The notes below the pieces were generated by a model. The model saw nothing but the letters and a program-made list of their open reading frames with translations. It ran no database searches and had not been told where the DNA came from. Below, piece by piece: positions 24,601-35,801 of a DNA stretch of 64,000 nucleotides (position 1 is the first letter of the stretch; each line of letters begins with the position of its first letter). This DNA comes from Juglans regia (taxonomy: Eukaryota > Streptophyta > Magnoliopsida > Fagales > Juglandaceae): contig NC_049905.1 of assembly GCF_001411555.2 (NCBI RefSeq), positions 7,035,053 through 7,099,052 on the forward strand, read 5' to 3'. The translations under genes and the position numbers were made by a program.

Positions 24601-26449
24601 CTGCAGTATCGTGAGGATCTGATCTTTATCGTAGGCCCGAAAAGTTACTGCCATAGGCTTGCCTAGAACCAAAAAAAATAACGGCAGAGCTACCGATGAG
24701 TACTAACAGAAATACAGGTCAGCTGAAATATGTCATTTCACATTTGTAGTCAATATTTTGGTGGAGAATGAAGGGCAGGTTTAAATGTGGCATTTAAAGG
24801 ATATATTCAGGGGACAATTCAGAAAACTTTAGTTGAAAGAGGTAATCAAGCTATTTATCTATGTCCTTCCCAATATTCAATATTCCCCAGTAGAATAAAG
24901 GGAGTACATTGAGTCTTGGATAAAAGACCACCATTAAAAGGGAAAACTTTTGCTGTCTTAAATAAACTAAACGAAAGCAAGTATCGAACTAACAGTTTAA
25001 TGATTGGAGTCTCGGGAGAAAACGATCTGCTAGGTCCATTGCATTAGCTATTCCTGCAAAAGCAAAGATGAAATGAGAAGTTCATGAATGCATGTGAGGC
25101 ACACAAATTGAGAATCCAATGAATTCAGGAACTTCAAAATAAAGTTACTAGGAATGGTACCAATCAAAATACATCTGGAGAAAGGTAAGGTTGTAAGCAA
25201 GAAAAGATCGTGAAGCACAGCCCGGTTTTTAGTAATTAAATAGTCCAACTCATCAGCAATTATCAGCCTGTTTTATAAAACGAACACCCACATGAGTAAA
25301 ATTATCTATTTGGCGTCGTCCAATCGAGAAACAAGCACGGAAATGACTCAGAAATGTAACTCTTGCATAAATGTGTTATCTCACATCATCTTCATGACGG
25401 AAGACCGCGGGTTTTGAGAATACAAGTTCTGGAGCTGTTGCAGAGCAGAGGTAGTAGAGCCGTTGACTTTCTTTCGCGGTTGGGCATCGCCGAGTATCTG
25501 CCAATACAAACAGCAGCTAAGCATGGTTGATGTTTTAATGGAAATCAAACATGTTGTTGATAACGGTACCTTGCTGAAAATATCCGATGTATTTGCTAGA
25601 GAAGTACAATTAATGCTCAACACATCCGGCTGCTGATGACCTACCTGTTTGTTGGAGCAATTGATTCAATAGTGTCATAACTATCAAATAGAGGGGAAGC
25701 AAGAGCTTTACCTCTTTAGCCCAATCAACCAGAAGCTGTTTCACTTTTTCCATTGACAATGATTTCCCGGTCCCTGGACAGCCGCAAATATATAAACTCC
25801 CAGCCTTCTCTTGCTCCACGCATGCCTTGCAGAACTCCAAAACCCTCCTCTGCTCATCCTCACGGCACACGATGGTAGATGGTGCCGTCGAAACGTGCAA
25901 AGCCTCCTTCACCGCCCTCATCTGCTCCGTATCTACATCGATCAAAATAAACGACACGCCGAGAATATAAATAAGCAGGTTCTACCAAAACTAAAACGAA
26001 CCGGAGAATAAATACATTGAAATCAATTTCAAAGTTCACAATTACCTACGGGACTCCATTTCGAATTTGGGATAAATCTATCAGTAGATTTCTTCAGTGG
26101 TGATTTTCCAGGATTTTCACTTGAATCTATGGCAGCTCTCTGCAAATAATTTTACTCTAATTTAGTTTGCTTCGAATTGCGTATACATAAACCCATCAAG
26201 TTTAAGCAAACGCGCTGTTTGTTAGAAGAACGATAAAATTGAAATGAAAAACATCAAACAGTTCGTATATAATCAGAGCATCGTAGAAATCACATTGGAG
26301 GGACAGTTTGGGCTCGCAGATGTGCATCTGCGAGGCGATTTCCACTTGACCGGTATGGAAGGCTGGCTATCTTGCGCCGCTGCAGCATCGGATCTGAGTC
26401 TTCGTTTCTGAGGAGTGGAGTCGGCGTTAGATCGGACGATGGCAGGCAT
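21672..26449 (-). CDS. CDC6: CDC6, DNA replication licensing AAA+ ATPase
   Basis: Sixteen minus-strand exons join in one frame of 509 aa: 26449-26294, 26139-26046, 25932-25712, 25644-25570, 25497-25385, 25267-25161, 25053-24994, 24662-24589, 24462-24412, 24210-24161, 23511-23379, 23236-23147, 22300-22238, 22143-22048, 21938-21849, 21728-21672. CDC6 binds ORC at origins in the nucleus and loads MCM2-7 in G1. The Walker A GCPGTGKS is at 134-141 and the Walker B LIIADELD at 221-228; FRAYDKDQI, ASGDMRNAL and the C-terminal winged-helix region follow. The N-terminus has three CDK-type sites: T12-PQK, S38-PRR and S65-PLK. Length matches Arabidopsis CDC6 (about 508-540 aa). All splice sites are GT-AG. 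E2F sites lie upstream. Confidence 0.95.
22447..22542. repeat. 48-bp tandem duplication
   Basis: CCTTTAATGGTTAGGTTGCG... through CAAATC occurs twice in a row, differing at about two positions. It lies in the intron between CDC6 exons 12 and 13. Confidence 0.85.
22700..22795. mobile_element. MITE, family B (half copy)
   Basis: The stretch TATAATCTAACGTATTACATC...CTTTTATAAAATATTTTTGTAGC matches the right half of the full copies at 53230-53415 and 61045-61225. It is inside a CDC6 intron. Confidence 0.55.
24319..24342. repeat. (AG)n microsatellite in a CDC6 intron
   Basis: An uninterrupted GA dinucleotide run lies between CDC6 exons 9 and 10, a likely polymorphic marker. Confidence 0.9.
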
Positions 26450-26520
26450 GGTTAGGATTTTTGGATTTCGGGTCGTGGATCGGTGGTAATTGGTAAAAGG
26501 AGGGAAAAAAAACGTGGGGA

Positions 26521-26530
26521 ATAAATATAG
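26521..26530 (-). promoter_or_regulatory. TATA-like element of CDC6
   Basis: Read on the minus strand the sequence is CTATATTTAT, about 72-81 bp upstream of the CDC6 ATG and just downstream of the E2F sites. Called from position and base composition. Confidence 0.45.
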
Positions 26531-26542
26531 CGGCTGCGTTTA

Positions 26543-26579
26543 GCGGGAAAATATAGACGTAGGAAACTCATTTCCCGCC
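26543..26579. promoter_or_regulatory. Inverted pair of E2F sites upstream of CDC6
   Basis: GCGGGAAA at 26543-26550 and TTTCCCGCC at 26571-26579 are both matches to the E2F/DP consensus TTTSSCGS, in opposite orientations, 20 bp apart, 94-130 bp upstream of the ATG. Plant CDC6 genes are known E2F targets expressed at G1/S, so S-phase control is expected. Confidence 0.75.
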
Positions 26580-26862
26580 AAGGCTTTTAAAAATCCCAAG
26601 GACGACGACTCGAATTAACATTGGGATATTTTATAGTTTTTTTTTTTTTTTTTCAATATCTAGATATATTATACAATTTAAAATTAGAGAGAATCTTAAT
26701 TAAAAAAAAAAAGAGATAAATATATTAAATTAATAATATTTTATTTATTAAATATTTAACATTGTCAAAATATTTCCATAAATAACAATAAATATTATAA
26801 AACCTATTTATTTATTTATTTATTACTTGTACTCTTGTAACCTTTCATTTGGGATGTAATCG

Positions 26863-27650
26863 AGCTGGTATTTAGCTTATCGAACTCGTCTCAATTCAAA
26901 ATACTTGAGTTTGAGCTCGAGCTCAAATTTGAGATTTTTATTTATTCTTTGTTCAAGTATGACTCAATAAGCTAAATTCTTAACTCAAACTCATTTAAAA
27001 AACGAGCCGATCTAGGCTCAAATTAATTATTTTTTTAATAAGATTTAATAATTAATAAAATAAATAAATAATTTAATATTAAATTTGTATAACTAACAAT
27101 TAAAAACTCTATTGAATTATAAGATTTGAGAAATTTATAAATATTTAATATCTAATTAATTGATATTTATCCATAATAACAATATATTATATGCCTACAT
27201 AAATTATTAATACATACACATAATATGATAGCATATATCTATATCATATATGATTATCACATATTAGTATATGAAATTATTAAATTTTATCGACTAATTA
27301 TTGTACAAATTATAAAATATAGTTATGAAGTATATTCAATATATATATAAGTAATTAGGTTAGATATTATATATTTAATTATAAAAATGTTATACTTATA
27401 TTATTAGCTAATACATATATATATATGTATATATATACATAGGTATATATATATTTATTAATATATGAATGAGTTTTAATCAAGTCGACTCGGACATAAA
27501 CGAGCTTGCCTTAACCAGTCTTAGCCAAGTCGAGTCGAATTTTGTCGGGCATGTGTCATTTACTAATCAAGCGGGTATCTACTTTCACGAACTAGTTTTT
27601 TTTTTTACGAGTCGAGTTCGATTTGAGTTTAACTGAGTACCGAGCAGGCC
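26863..27650. mobile_element. hAT-like non-autonomous element (GAGCTCGAG-type ends)
   Basis: The left part (GGGATGTAATCGAGCTGG...ATCGAACTCGTCTC) and the inverted right part (GGCCTGCTCGGTACTC...ATCGAACTCGACTC) are imperfect inverted repeats about 45 bp long around an AT-rich centre. I found no clean 8-bp target duplication, so the exact ends are open. Confidence 0.5.
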
Positions 27651-28044
27651 ATTGAACAAACTGATTCATTAACAACTCTTTCTCTATTATTTTTGCTCTT
27701 AAAAAAACTCGTTATTGTTTTTTCCATTCTACTACTTTTTTCTTTGAAGAAAATGATACATTTTGTTACTAATTTTACAATAAAGATCTTATTAACTTTA
27801 TACATATATCTAATAAATAGGGATTGATTTACTTCTTTATGTTGACTTTTGATTGGCCATGGGCCAGTTTGTAAAACTTATGTAGTAAAAGTTGTAGTAC
27901 CTCTTGCATTACTCTTCACTCAAATGGTATAATAATCGAAATTCAGTATCAAACAAATATTGATTTTTTTTCTTTTTATTTATAACAATCCTAGATATTG
28001 ATCTTAAACATAACATTCTGTTTTGCTAAATAAGTATGAAATAA

Positions 28045-28195
28045 GGGCCAAGTCTATAAAAACTTATTAAAAAATATCTTATAAGCTGATTTAGTTTGAC
28101 GTAACAAATCATAACTAGTTTTACAATTTATAAACATGTCATGTCAAACTATATCAATATAATTATTTTTATAATTTTTTTTTGTATAAAATATT
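28045..28195. mobile_element. MITE, family B (diverged copy)
   Basis: It contains ATAAGCTGATTTAGTTTGACGT, then the inverse-like ATGTCATGTCAAACTATATC and a TTATTTTTATA end, matching the layout of 53230-53415. Confidence 0.45.
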
Positions 28196-28734
28196 TTCTA
28201 ATAGTAATATTCAAACATTTTTTTTTATCCAATTATCTCTTGCCTAGTCAATCTTGGTGCATGCTTGGCGACCATGAACTCCACTAAATTTCTTAGAGAG
28301 TTTTTATGTACAATGTAAAAAAACTTCAAGATTTTTAAAAATATCCAAAAACTTTAAAAAAATATCTCTAAATAATTTTCTTTTTAAAAGGAAAAGAAAA
28401 GTACGAATAGCCACCCGTGGTGCATGCATAAAAAAATACTTTAAAATTATTTATGAAAACAACTCTTAAAAAAGTTTACAGCCAAATTAATAATGTAATC
28501 TCAATAAGTGTCCCATAATCATTTATACACTATTCATGAAAATTCCACTCATCCAAACACCTCCTAATTATGATTTAGAAAACTCAAATTTTGTGTCTGA
28601 TCTTTGTCACACTCTAAGATAAGTTAAAGATTAGGTAGAAAACTCTGAAGAGAATTTAATACAGCCTCACATTATGCAATAGTACGAAAATTAACAGAAA
28701 AACAGAGTCAATATTTAGAGGCTTAAATTCTTGG

Positions 28735-29140
28735 ATTAAAAGTAGCACTCGAATTGTTAACGTCGTGTTTCGTGCGTCTTTAGTCGTGTTTCAAAAACTC
28801 GAGTTTTCGGATTGTCGCCTGCACACTTTAAGCAAACACGAAGAATGAGAGATCCCTAGTGGTGGTCAGGAAGTCTATGATATTAAAATCAGTATATCTC
28901 CTTAGTAGTTTTTGTGTAAGCTTAATAGAATCAAAGAGAGTTTCTCGTACATGGAGATTGACTCTAATACTAGGTTTTTGGTAGGGACAACTCATTCCTG
29001 ACTTTGAGGGACTTATGTCATTTCCACTGTTCATTTGTCAAAATCTTTTAATGCAGCGTGACATATGGGACGACATCATTAATGCGGCGCGAAGTCTGGA
29101 TAGTGGTACCATTAATGCGACGTGACTTCTTGACTCACTT
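28735..29140. repeat. LTR-like repeat fragment with ATTAATGCGGCG motifs
   Basis: Three variants of TTAATGCRRCGTGAC occur at about 29050-29062, 29079-29093 and 29111-29125, next to sequence resembling part of an LTR. No partner LTR, primer-binding site or coding domain is visible, so the assignment is weak. Confidence 0.3.
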
Positions 29141-29596
29141 TACCCATAAGTGTTCCATGTTAAGCCTCTCTATGCCTGCTATTATGAGGGTTCTCCCTAT
29201 TTTCCGCCCACCTGCCTGGGTAGGTTTCTAAGGGTAATCTGTCATCAAGGTGGTGTAAGGGCAGCGAGTCTCATCCGTCCCTACCATTTACTTTCTCTAT
29301 GCGGGGTTGCTTCTTGGGTGGATTTTGCTCGTGGGCGTAGAGTACTCTGCAAAAACTCATTGACTCCTTTTAAGAGGGAGATGGTTGAACTTGGCCGAAC
29401 TCTTTGACTTACTTTCTCAATGGCCTCTCATGAGTTTGCTTTAAAGGCCAATAGGGGAAAATTAAACCCCTTACACGTATCTTAACATAATAATGAAAAA
29501 ATATCAATACCTCATTTAATTTGAATACATTTATCTTCCAAACACACAGAAATATAACACCATGGTACTCCATCAATCGTGGTATCATATTAAGAG

Positions 29597-29747
29597 TATT
29601 GGTAAAGACAAGTCTCAAATGTTTCACGCAAATCTTTTATAAAAAAGTGAATTCCATTAAAAAAAATGAACTTTTTATTATTTATTTATGTTGTAGTCAA
29701 CTTTTTTATAAAATGTATGTACGAGACTTGTACATGAGATTTGTATA
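29597..29747. mobile_element. MITE, family A' (ACAAGTCTC ends)
   Basis: GACAAGTCTCAAATGTTTCAC at the left is mirrored by GTACGAGACTTGTACATGAG at the right around an ATTAAAAAAAATGA centre. Related copies are at 39588-39773, 48903-49085, 49757-49936, 57885-58035 and 60090-60251. Confidence 0.6.
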
Positions 29748-30756
29748 TATATATAATTATTTTTATATTAATTTTGTATATATATGTATATATTTATTTA
29801 CATATACATGTGAAAAAGAAAATCATACGTATAACCTACCTCAAGCAAAAGCTTCAAAACTTTCCGAGGTAGCTAGCAACTTGCCTAGCTTTGCGATCGA
29901 CGACGACGTGAAATATAGATTTAATTTTTTGAGACAACTTCGAATGGCGTAGGTGCTCTGACAGCTTCGTCAATCGAAACGGTACGTACGATACAAATAC
30001 ATATACATATATATATATATATTGCGATATATTTTCATGGACTTTGAATGGTCGAGGTGCTCGGAAGAGATGCTGTGGATATAACTTCAAAGCTTTAAAT
30101 TCCAACAATATTAATGGTGGCCACGATCATTTATTAGGTCACCGTCGGCGATTGGTGACCATTTTGCATGTTGACAAGAACATTAATTTGCCTCTTGCTC
30201 TTAGATATTTGTTCTCTCCAATCTCCATGTTACCAAAATATCCCCTGCGCACGTGTGATCATCATCCTTGTACATACCAACTAGCCGAAAACAGTACGAT
30301 ACATAGCCGGAAGAGGTAAATTAAATTAAAAATATTTATATAATTGAGTTAACACGTAAAAAATAATAATCAAAAGCCTGTGATCTGATTGGCATAACTT
30401 CCGACATCCAAAATAGAGATCTGAAGTTCGAAACTATCATCTCTAACTCAAATCGAAAGTAAAAATTAAAATGAGTTTATCTCTATCATTTTTCTTTATA
30501 TTGACATTAGGAAATGTTTACCGGGTCATGTGGCCAATCTATATCATGCTTGCCAAATTTCATTAGAATTATATATTATAGAAAAATTTTACTCATTGTC
30601 TTTACACTATATATATATTATACATGATTTTTTTTCCTTATTAAATGTGCGATATATAGATGATGAGTAGAGAAATTCTTTTAGTTTAATAAGAATAAAA
30701 CAAAAAATCAAGTGTGATGTGTAGCGTAGAGATCGTGATGAGTAAAAGGGCTCTAT

Positions 30757-32300
30757 ACTATATACCCTCACACACATCAAATGACCCATTATTGGGGAAA
30801 GTTTTATAGCATACCTTAAATTAAGGTCTTATATATTAATAGCATTTTGACCTCCATTTTTTTAAAACAAATCTTCAAAATTTGGTTGATGATGATCTTC
30901 AGCTTCTACCCATTACTCTCATTTGTTTCTATGTCCATGATCATGAGAAATTTCACAAGCTTTACTAAAGTGAAGAAATCTAAGAAGAGAAAAGTTAAAT
31001 TATTATATAGTGTGACAAAATAAAAATGTATAAATAAATTGAGGAAAAAAGAAAAAGAAAATAGTCATTATATATATAAAAGCTAAAGGAGGACTCTTTA
31101 AATTAATAATTTGGATATAAAAATATTACTGTATTTGCGATATGTCATACCAATCAGTGTGACTGATCAAGGATTAAAAACTGATCTATAGGATAATGTA
31201 TTTAATTCATTTGAATGACAATGGAACCAAGAATTATGAGAGTGAGAGATACATAGAAGTAGTGTCAAAGCCTTTAGTTTTTTTTAAAGGGTGGGAGATG
31301 AGGAGTAGATCGAGAGCTGAAAAGTAGATCATGAGAAGATAAGGTGATTGGCGTGGCATTGGCGTCTGCATGTCTCTGTTTGAATATTATCCCATGTGAC
31401 TCTCTCGACGTTTTCCCTTTGTTGGCTATTCCCAGCTTAATGCCAACTTACAATCACGTCTGGCCTTCTTATATATCTCTCTTTTTCCCCTTGATCACTT
31501 AGAAGAAGGCCACGCAAACCTATTTAAAGATTGTTTCTCTTGTACCTGATCATTATCTTAAAGCTTAATTAATTAGTTTCTACCCCAATAATATTGTATG
31601 TATATATTTATGAGCCAATTTCGCCAAAAATGCAATTGCATGAAAATGGACCAATATATCAGCCTCCACAAGCTGGTAAAAATGATGGGCAATGGGTTCA
31701 TTAATATTAGAAAAGTGATAAATACATGTCACTTTTCACAGTACTTTACATAACAATATTATGGGATAAGTGATCATTTTCACATTATAATATCAATGTT
31801 ATGTTATTAAAAAATGACATTTAAAAAGTGATTGATCACAATACTATTACTTTTTTTTCCCTGCAAAACAATGGGGAGGGGCAACTAGTGCAGCTTCTCC
31901 CTCTTGGCATGTGACCATAAGGACTCCCACTCACTGCGGCATATTTTGTTTGAGCCATAGCTACTGATTCCCGGGTGGAGCAGCCCGTTGCCGCAACTCG
32001 ATAAGGTGAATGGTAGCATGCAAAGGATCCAAAGACTTTGGTTAACAAATTTTATTAAGACAAGCCATTTCAAACATGTGACCAACTCAGACAAAGGAGA
32101 GAAGAACGATCCCGTATTCTTTACTAACTGAGCTACCTTGCACCTTGGTGGTCACACGAGTACTATTCCTTGCAATACCGAAAGTAAGTTTTGAAATATC
32201 TGGAGCACAAATATATTTGTGGTTGCTCTGGCCCAATTTCATCAATATATACCCTCACCCACATCAAATGCCCCGTTATTGTGGAAAGTTTTATACGCAA
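30757..32300. repeat. Dispersed direct repeat pair (30757-30813 and 32245-32300)
   Basis: TATACCCTCACACACATCAA...GGGGAAAGTTTTATAGC recurs 1.5 kb away as TATACCCTCACCCACATCAA...GTGGAAAGTTTTATACG. The rest of the two neighbourhoods does not align obviously. Only the two ends of this interval are the repeat. Confidence 0.7.
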
Positions 32301-32654
32301 AGTTGAGAGAGAGAGAGAGAGAGTCAAAGTCAACTTAGTCAAGACCATCGATTTTTCTTTTGAGCTAACGATGGAGAGACACCCCATCATGTCTATTGGC
32401 TTGTTTCTTTTGTGCTTACATGCATGCATCATGTTAATTTCATTCATAATCGGTTCTTTTTCATCATGTTTCCAAATATATATAGTGCCTATATTGGCGT
32501 TTTCTTTTTTCGCAGTTTTGTTTGTTTGATGCTCCATCTCTTCCTACATAATGCATGCATTATATATAATGTAGCAAATTATGCTTATTTTTTTCTTCGG
32601 TTAACAGACCGTTCTCACAACATCGATCCATGCAAAATGGGATGCTAGTCTAGT

Positions 32655-32775
32655 AAATCTATAAATTAATGTAACTTCATATCATACATTAAATTTATTT
32701 TATAATCTAGTATCTCATATTAAGTCATGTCAGTTCATGAGTATACTTTTACTGTATTTCTTTGTGGTTCTCTTA
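32655..32775. mobile_element. MITE, family B (diverged copy)
   Basis: AATCTATAAATTAATGTAAC...ATCATACATTAAATTTATTTTATAATCTAG...GTCATGTCAGTTCATGAGTATACTTTTACTG follows the family layout of 53230-53415 with many changes. Confidence 0.4.
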
Positions 32776-33895
32776 AATGAATGAAGTAAGGCATTTTCTC
32801 ATTTATAACATGTTGGATATAAAACGAACCAGGGCAGTCCATTGGAAGTCTAATGTCTATCACTATGAAGAGATAATGCAAATTAACTCAGACACATAAA
32901 ATGTGAAAGCAATATAAGGCAAGTTGACTCAATTACTACAAAGAATAGAAGAGACCTCTATAAAGGCAAGGAATCTCTACAATTTTTGGGAGGTCAGACT
33001 TATATAGACATATGAATCCCTAAGACTCTCTCTGTCCAATGAATGAGTCTTCTTCAACCTCCTGAAAATTCTAATCTCCTCTATTTTATTGAGAGATATG
33101 TGAGGTAATAAGAAACTGTACAACTAATCAAATATAGTGAATTTCATCTCCTAATGATTCGTGAACGTAGAATTATATCTAATTATTGTGTAAATATCTA
33201 TTTCTCTTTATATACATTTTATAGGCTTTATTTATATATTGTTTATTTTCTTTGAGTATCGTAACGACTTACAAATCATTATCTGAGCCGTTTAACTGGA
33301 TTCTTAGGCTGGATTATACCAAAAAAATGCATCAACAAAACCCACATGCATACATACATACATATATATATATATGTATATGTATATATTTATGATATAA
33401 CCCAAATAAAGATTAAAAAAAGCTGGAAATAGATACCAAAGGCTGATTGATAGGAAATTAGAAAAACGTACGTACGAGATGAAAACACAAATTAAATTCA
33501 TGGATTAATTTCATTGTCTCAACTCAACAGCTAAAACAGAATATCTGAAGCCCCGTTGGACCTTGAACCGCTGTCACCGTCACGACAGCCCGTCTTTCTC
33601 ACCGATGGGGCAAGTTTCATGCCAGTTGCTTTAGCACTTAAGGCCCCTCCTACTTCTTGTCCTAGGCTCTCTCATTTTGGACCCCCCGTTCCTCACCCAC
33701 CGAAAAGCTCATGTTTTTTTTTATTTAAAAGACATTTAAAAAAAAAAAAACTTGCTCCTTATATTTTTCGTAAAACTCGTGGTTTCAATCGGATTACCAA
33801 TCAGTCATCAGATGATAATTCATCACGAAAAACCCGAGGTTGCTTCCGTAAGATTATTAAACAAATAAAGACAAGCTCAAAAAACAAGTTTAGAT

Positions 33896-34056
33896 TCGCA
33901 AATCATCTCAGCTCATCTCAACTCATATCAACTCATCTCATTACTATTCAGTAACTTTAACTCATAAATCTCACTACTATTCACAACTCATCTTATTACT
34001 ATTCACAATCTATCTCAACTCATCTCAGCTCATCTCAAGTCATCTCAAATCATTTT
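33896..34056. mobile_element. hAT-type MITE, family C (CTCATCTCA-rich copy)
   Basis: Many CTCATCTCAACTCAT and ATTACTATTCAC units are strung together, the subterminal motif of this family, with an internal part apparently deleted. Confidence 0.55.
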
Positions 34057-34113
34057 TGAATTTAAAAACAACAACAAAAAGAAAACAAGACACCTCGACA
34101 GTAATTAAACAGA

Positions 34114-34194
34114 CACGTGTCGCTAAAGCAACGGTAGAGGTCGGTGACGTTCACGAATTTTAACCTAGGTGGTAGCTGTCTGTGTAAACACGTG
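34114..34194. promoter_or_regulatory. Two G-boxes and a TGACGT motif
   Basis: CACGTG occurs at 34114-34119 (within the palindrome ACACGTGT) and 34189-34194, with TGACGT at 34145-34150. They lie in a balanced-composition block about 1 kb upstream of the TPR gene TATA box. bZIP/bHLH binding is a motif-level inference only. Confidence 0.35.
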
Positions 34195-34741
34195 GTACAT
34201 AGAGGGCAGCCACATGGATTCTGGGAGTCCGTGAAAGTGGCCGCGTTGGACTGAAAACTACTCCAGTTCTTTTCCCCTCCTTGAACCACGCCCAAATTTC
34301 CTCCCCTTCTCCTTACACAGCTGACTCGGTTAGCTACTCACCCACCATCCTCCACGACATCCCTGGTGATTCATCCATCGCCTGACATTTTTCGTTTAAA
34401 ATAGAAACAGAATAATCACACAATATTTTTTTTAAATAAAATAATAAAAAATACTTTAATTATAAAATTATTTTTATTATAAAATAAATTTAATTTATCC
34501 TATCAAATCGTTTCTTTTTATAAATTTATTTTTATAAAAAAAAAATTTATTATTAAATAAGTATATAAAGTAAATTTAGAAAATAAATTTTAAATTTTAA
34601 ATATTATAAATCAAATTTTATTATTAAAATTATGTAGATGATGTACTATATATCGATTTAAAAATAAAATAACCCATTCATCAAATCTCTATGCATGATA
34701 CTACTTCTCAATCAAATAATAATACTTGTTACTTTCTTAAG

Positions 34742-34955
34742 ATTAGTTTGGATTGATGAGATGAGATAATTTTATATGAAAGATAAAAGTTAAATAAAAT
34801 ATTATTTTTTAATATTATTATTATTTTAAAATTTTAAAAAATTAAATTAAAATTTAAGAAAGTTGAATTATTTATTATATTTTATATAAAAATTAAAAAA
34901 AATTACAATAATAAGATGAGATGAAATATTTTTTGAATCCAAACATAATAAATTT
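34742..34955. mobile_element. hAT-type MITE, family C
   Basis: It starts TTAGTTTGGATTGATGAGATGAG and ends ATGAGATGAAATATTTTTTGAATCCAAACATAA, with an AT-rich body. It lies about 190 bp upstream of the TPR gene promoter. Confidence 0.6.
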
Positions 34956-35145
34956 GACAATCGTTAATAAGATTATTTTTTTATTTTTAAAAAGAATGTT
35001 TATGAATCTTCTTAAATGAATTTCACAAAATTGTCAAATACGAAAATTTCTCATTTTTCCTAAATTTTAAGAGGACAAGGCCAAGTCCGATACTTTATAT
35101 TCTGGTGTATACGGTATGCCGTGTACCCCGCGATATTTTTGCCCA

Positions 35146-35153
35146 TATAAAAG
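35146..35153 (+). promoter_or_regulatory. TATA box of the TPR gene
   Basis: TATAAAAG lies upstream of a leader that shows a plausible 5' UTR intron: donor GTAAGT at 35272 and acceptor TTTTTCAG ending 35602. The mature leader would then run from about 35178 to 35271 and from 35603. Confidence 0.6.
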
Positions 35154-35801
35154 CACCCGAGAGTGCCCCTCTCTGGTCGAGAGGAAGCGTTAGTACTTCG
35201 CTTTGAGAGTTTTGCCGGAAATCTTCGCTGGAGCTTTATCGGGAAAATCCATCCAAGCTTTTGAAAGCTTAGTAAGTAATGTTTGGGAAAATTTTTCCTT
35301 CTTGGGGCCCTCCCTGTCATAGGTTTTCGTTTACGTGTGAGTTCGTCTTGGTTGGAGATTACCTGATATGATTTTCATGCGAAATTAGTGACCCCCAATG
35401 GAAAAGGAACTCTCTATTAGTTTATTATTATAGGGCAAAAAAATATTGTTTTTCCAATTCATAATTCCGGTTTTCTTCGAGTTTTTCCGGGAAATTCTGA
35501 TGTTCTTGTCGGAAATTGATCTTAGAGTGAGATTTTTGGCGTGGAATTGCGGTAAAGGGTTTGAATTGTAAACTTATTCTGTTGGTTTCGTTGATTTTTC
35601 AGGTTAATAGTGAGGTTGAAGGAAAAAAGGCGAAGAATTTCTCGGATCTGATTAAAAAAAGTTGGAAATTTCTGGTTGGAGGAAGAGAAATTTATCTTCT
35701 CAAAACGAGGTCTTTTTTTCTGGGACTTCGACTCCTTTGAGATTTCTGAATCCTTTTCGACTTTGCTTTTTTCTTTTCTCCTTTTGCTCTCCTTTGGAGA
35801 A

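Larger units (their letters stand above)
26580..35143. other. 8.5-kb gene-poor intergenic region between CDC6 and the TPR gene
   Basis: It is mostly AT-rich sequence with MITEs (itemised separately), microsatellites such as 27418-27452 and 33350-33390, and a hAT-like element at about 26863-27650. No gene is supported. Blocks of more balanced composition that I could not identify lie at 28735-29410, 31850-32165, 33545-33715 and 34080-34390. Confidence 0.5.

Noticed and set aside
32163..32648. Frames of 124 and 112 codons on opposite strands
   Set aside because: Low-complexity AT-rich DNA with a GA microsatellite; hydrophobic residues result from T-rich codons. No promoter, splice or domain support.
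34386..35040. Possible origin or matrix-attachment region because of extreme AT content
   Set aside because: AT-richness is general in this window and half of the stretch is a family-C MITE; nothing specific supports it.
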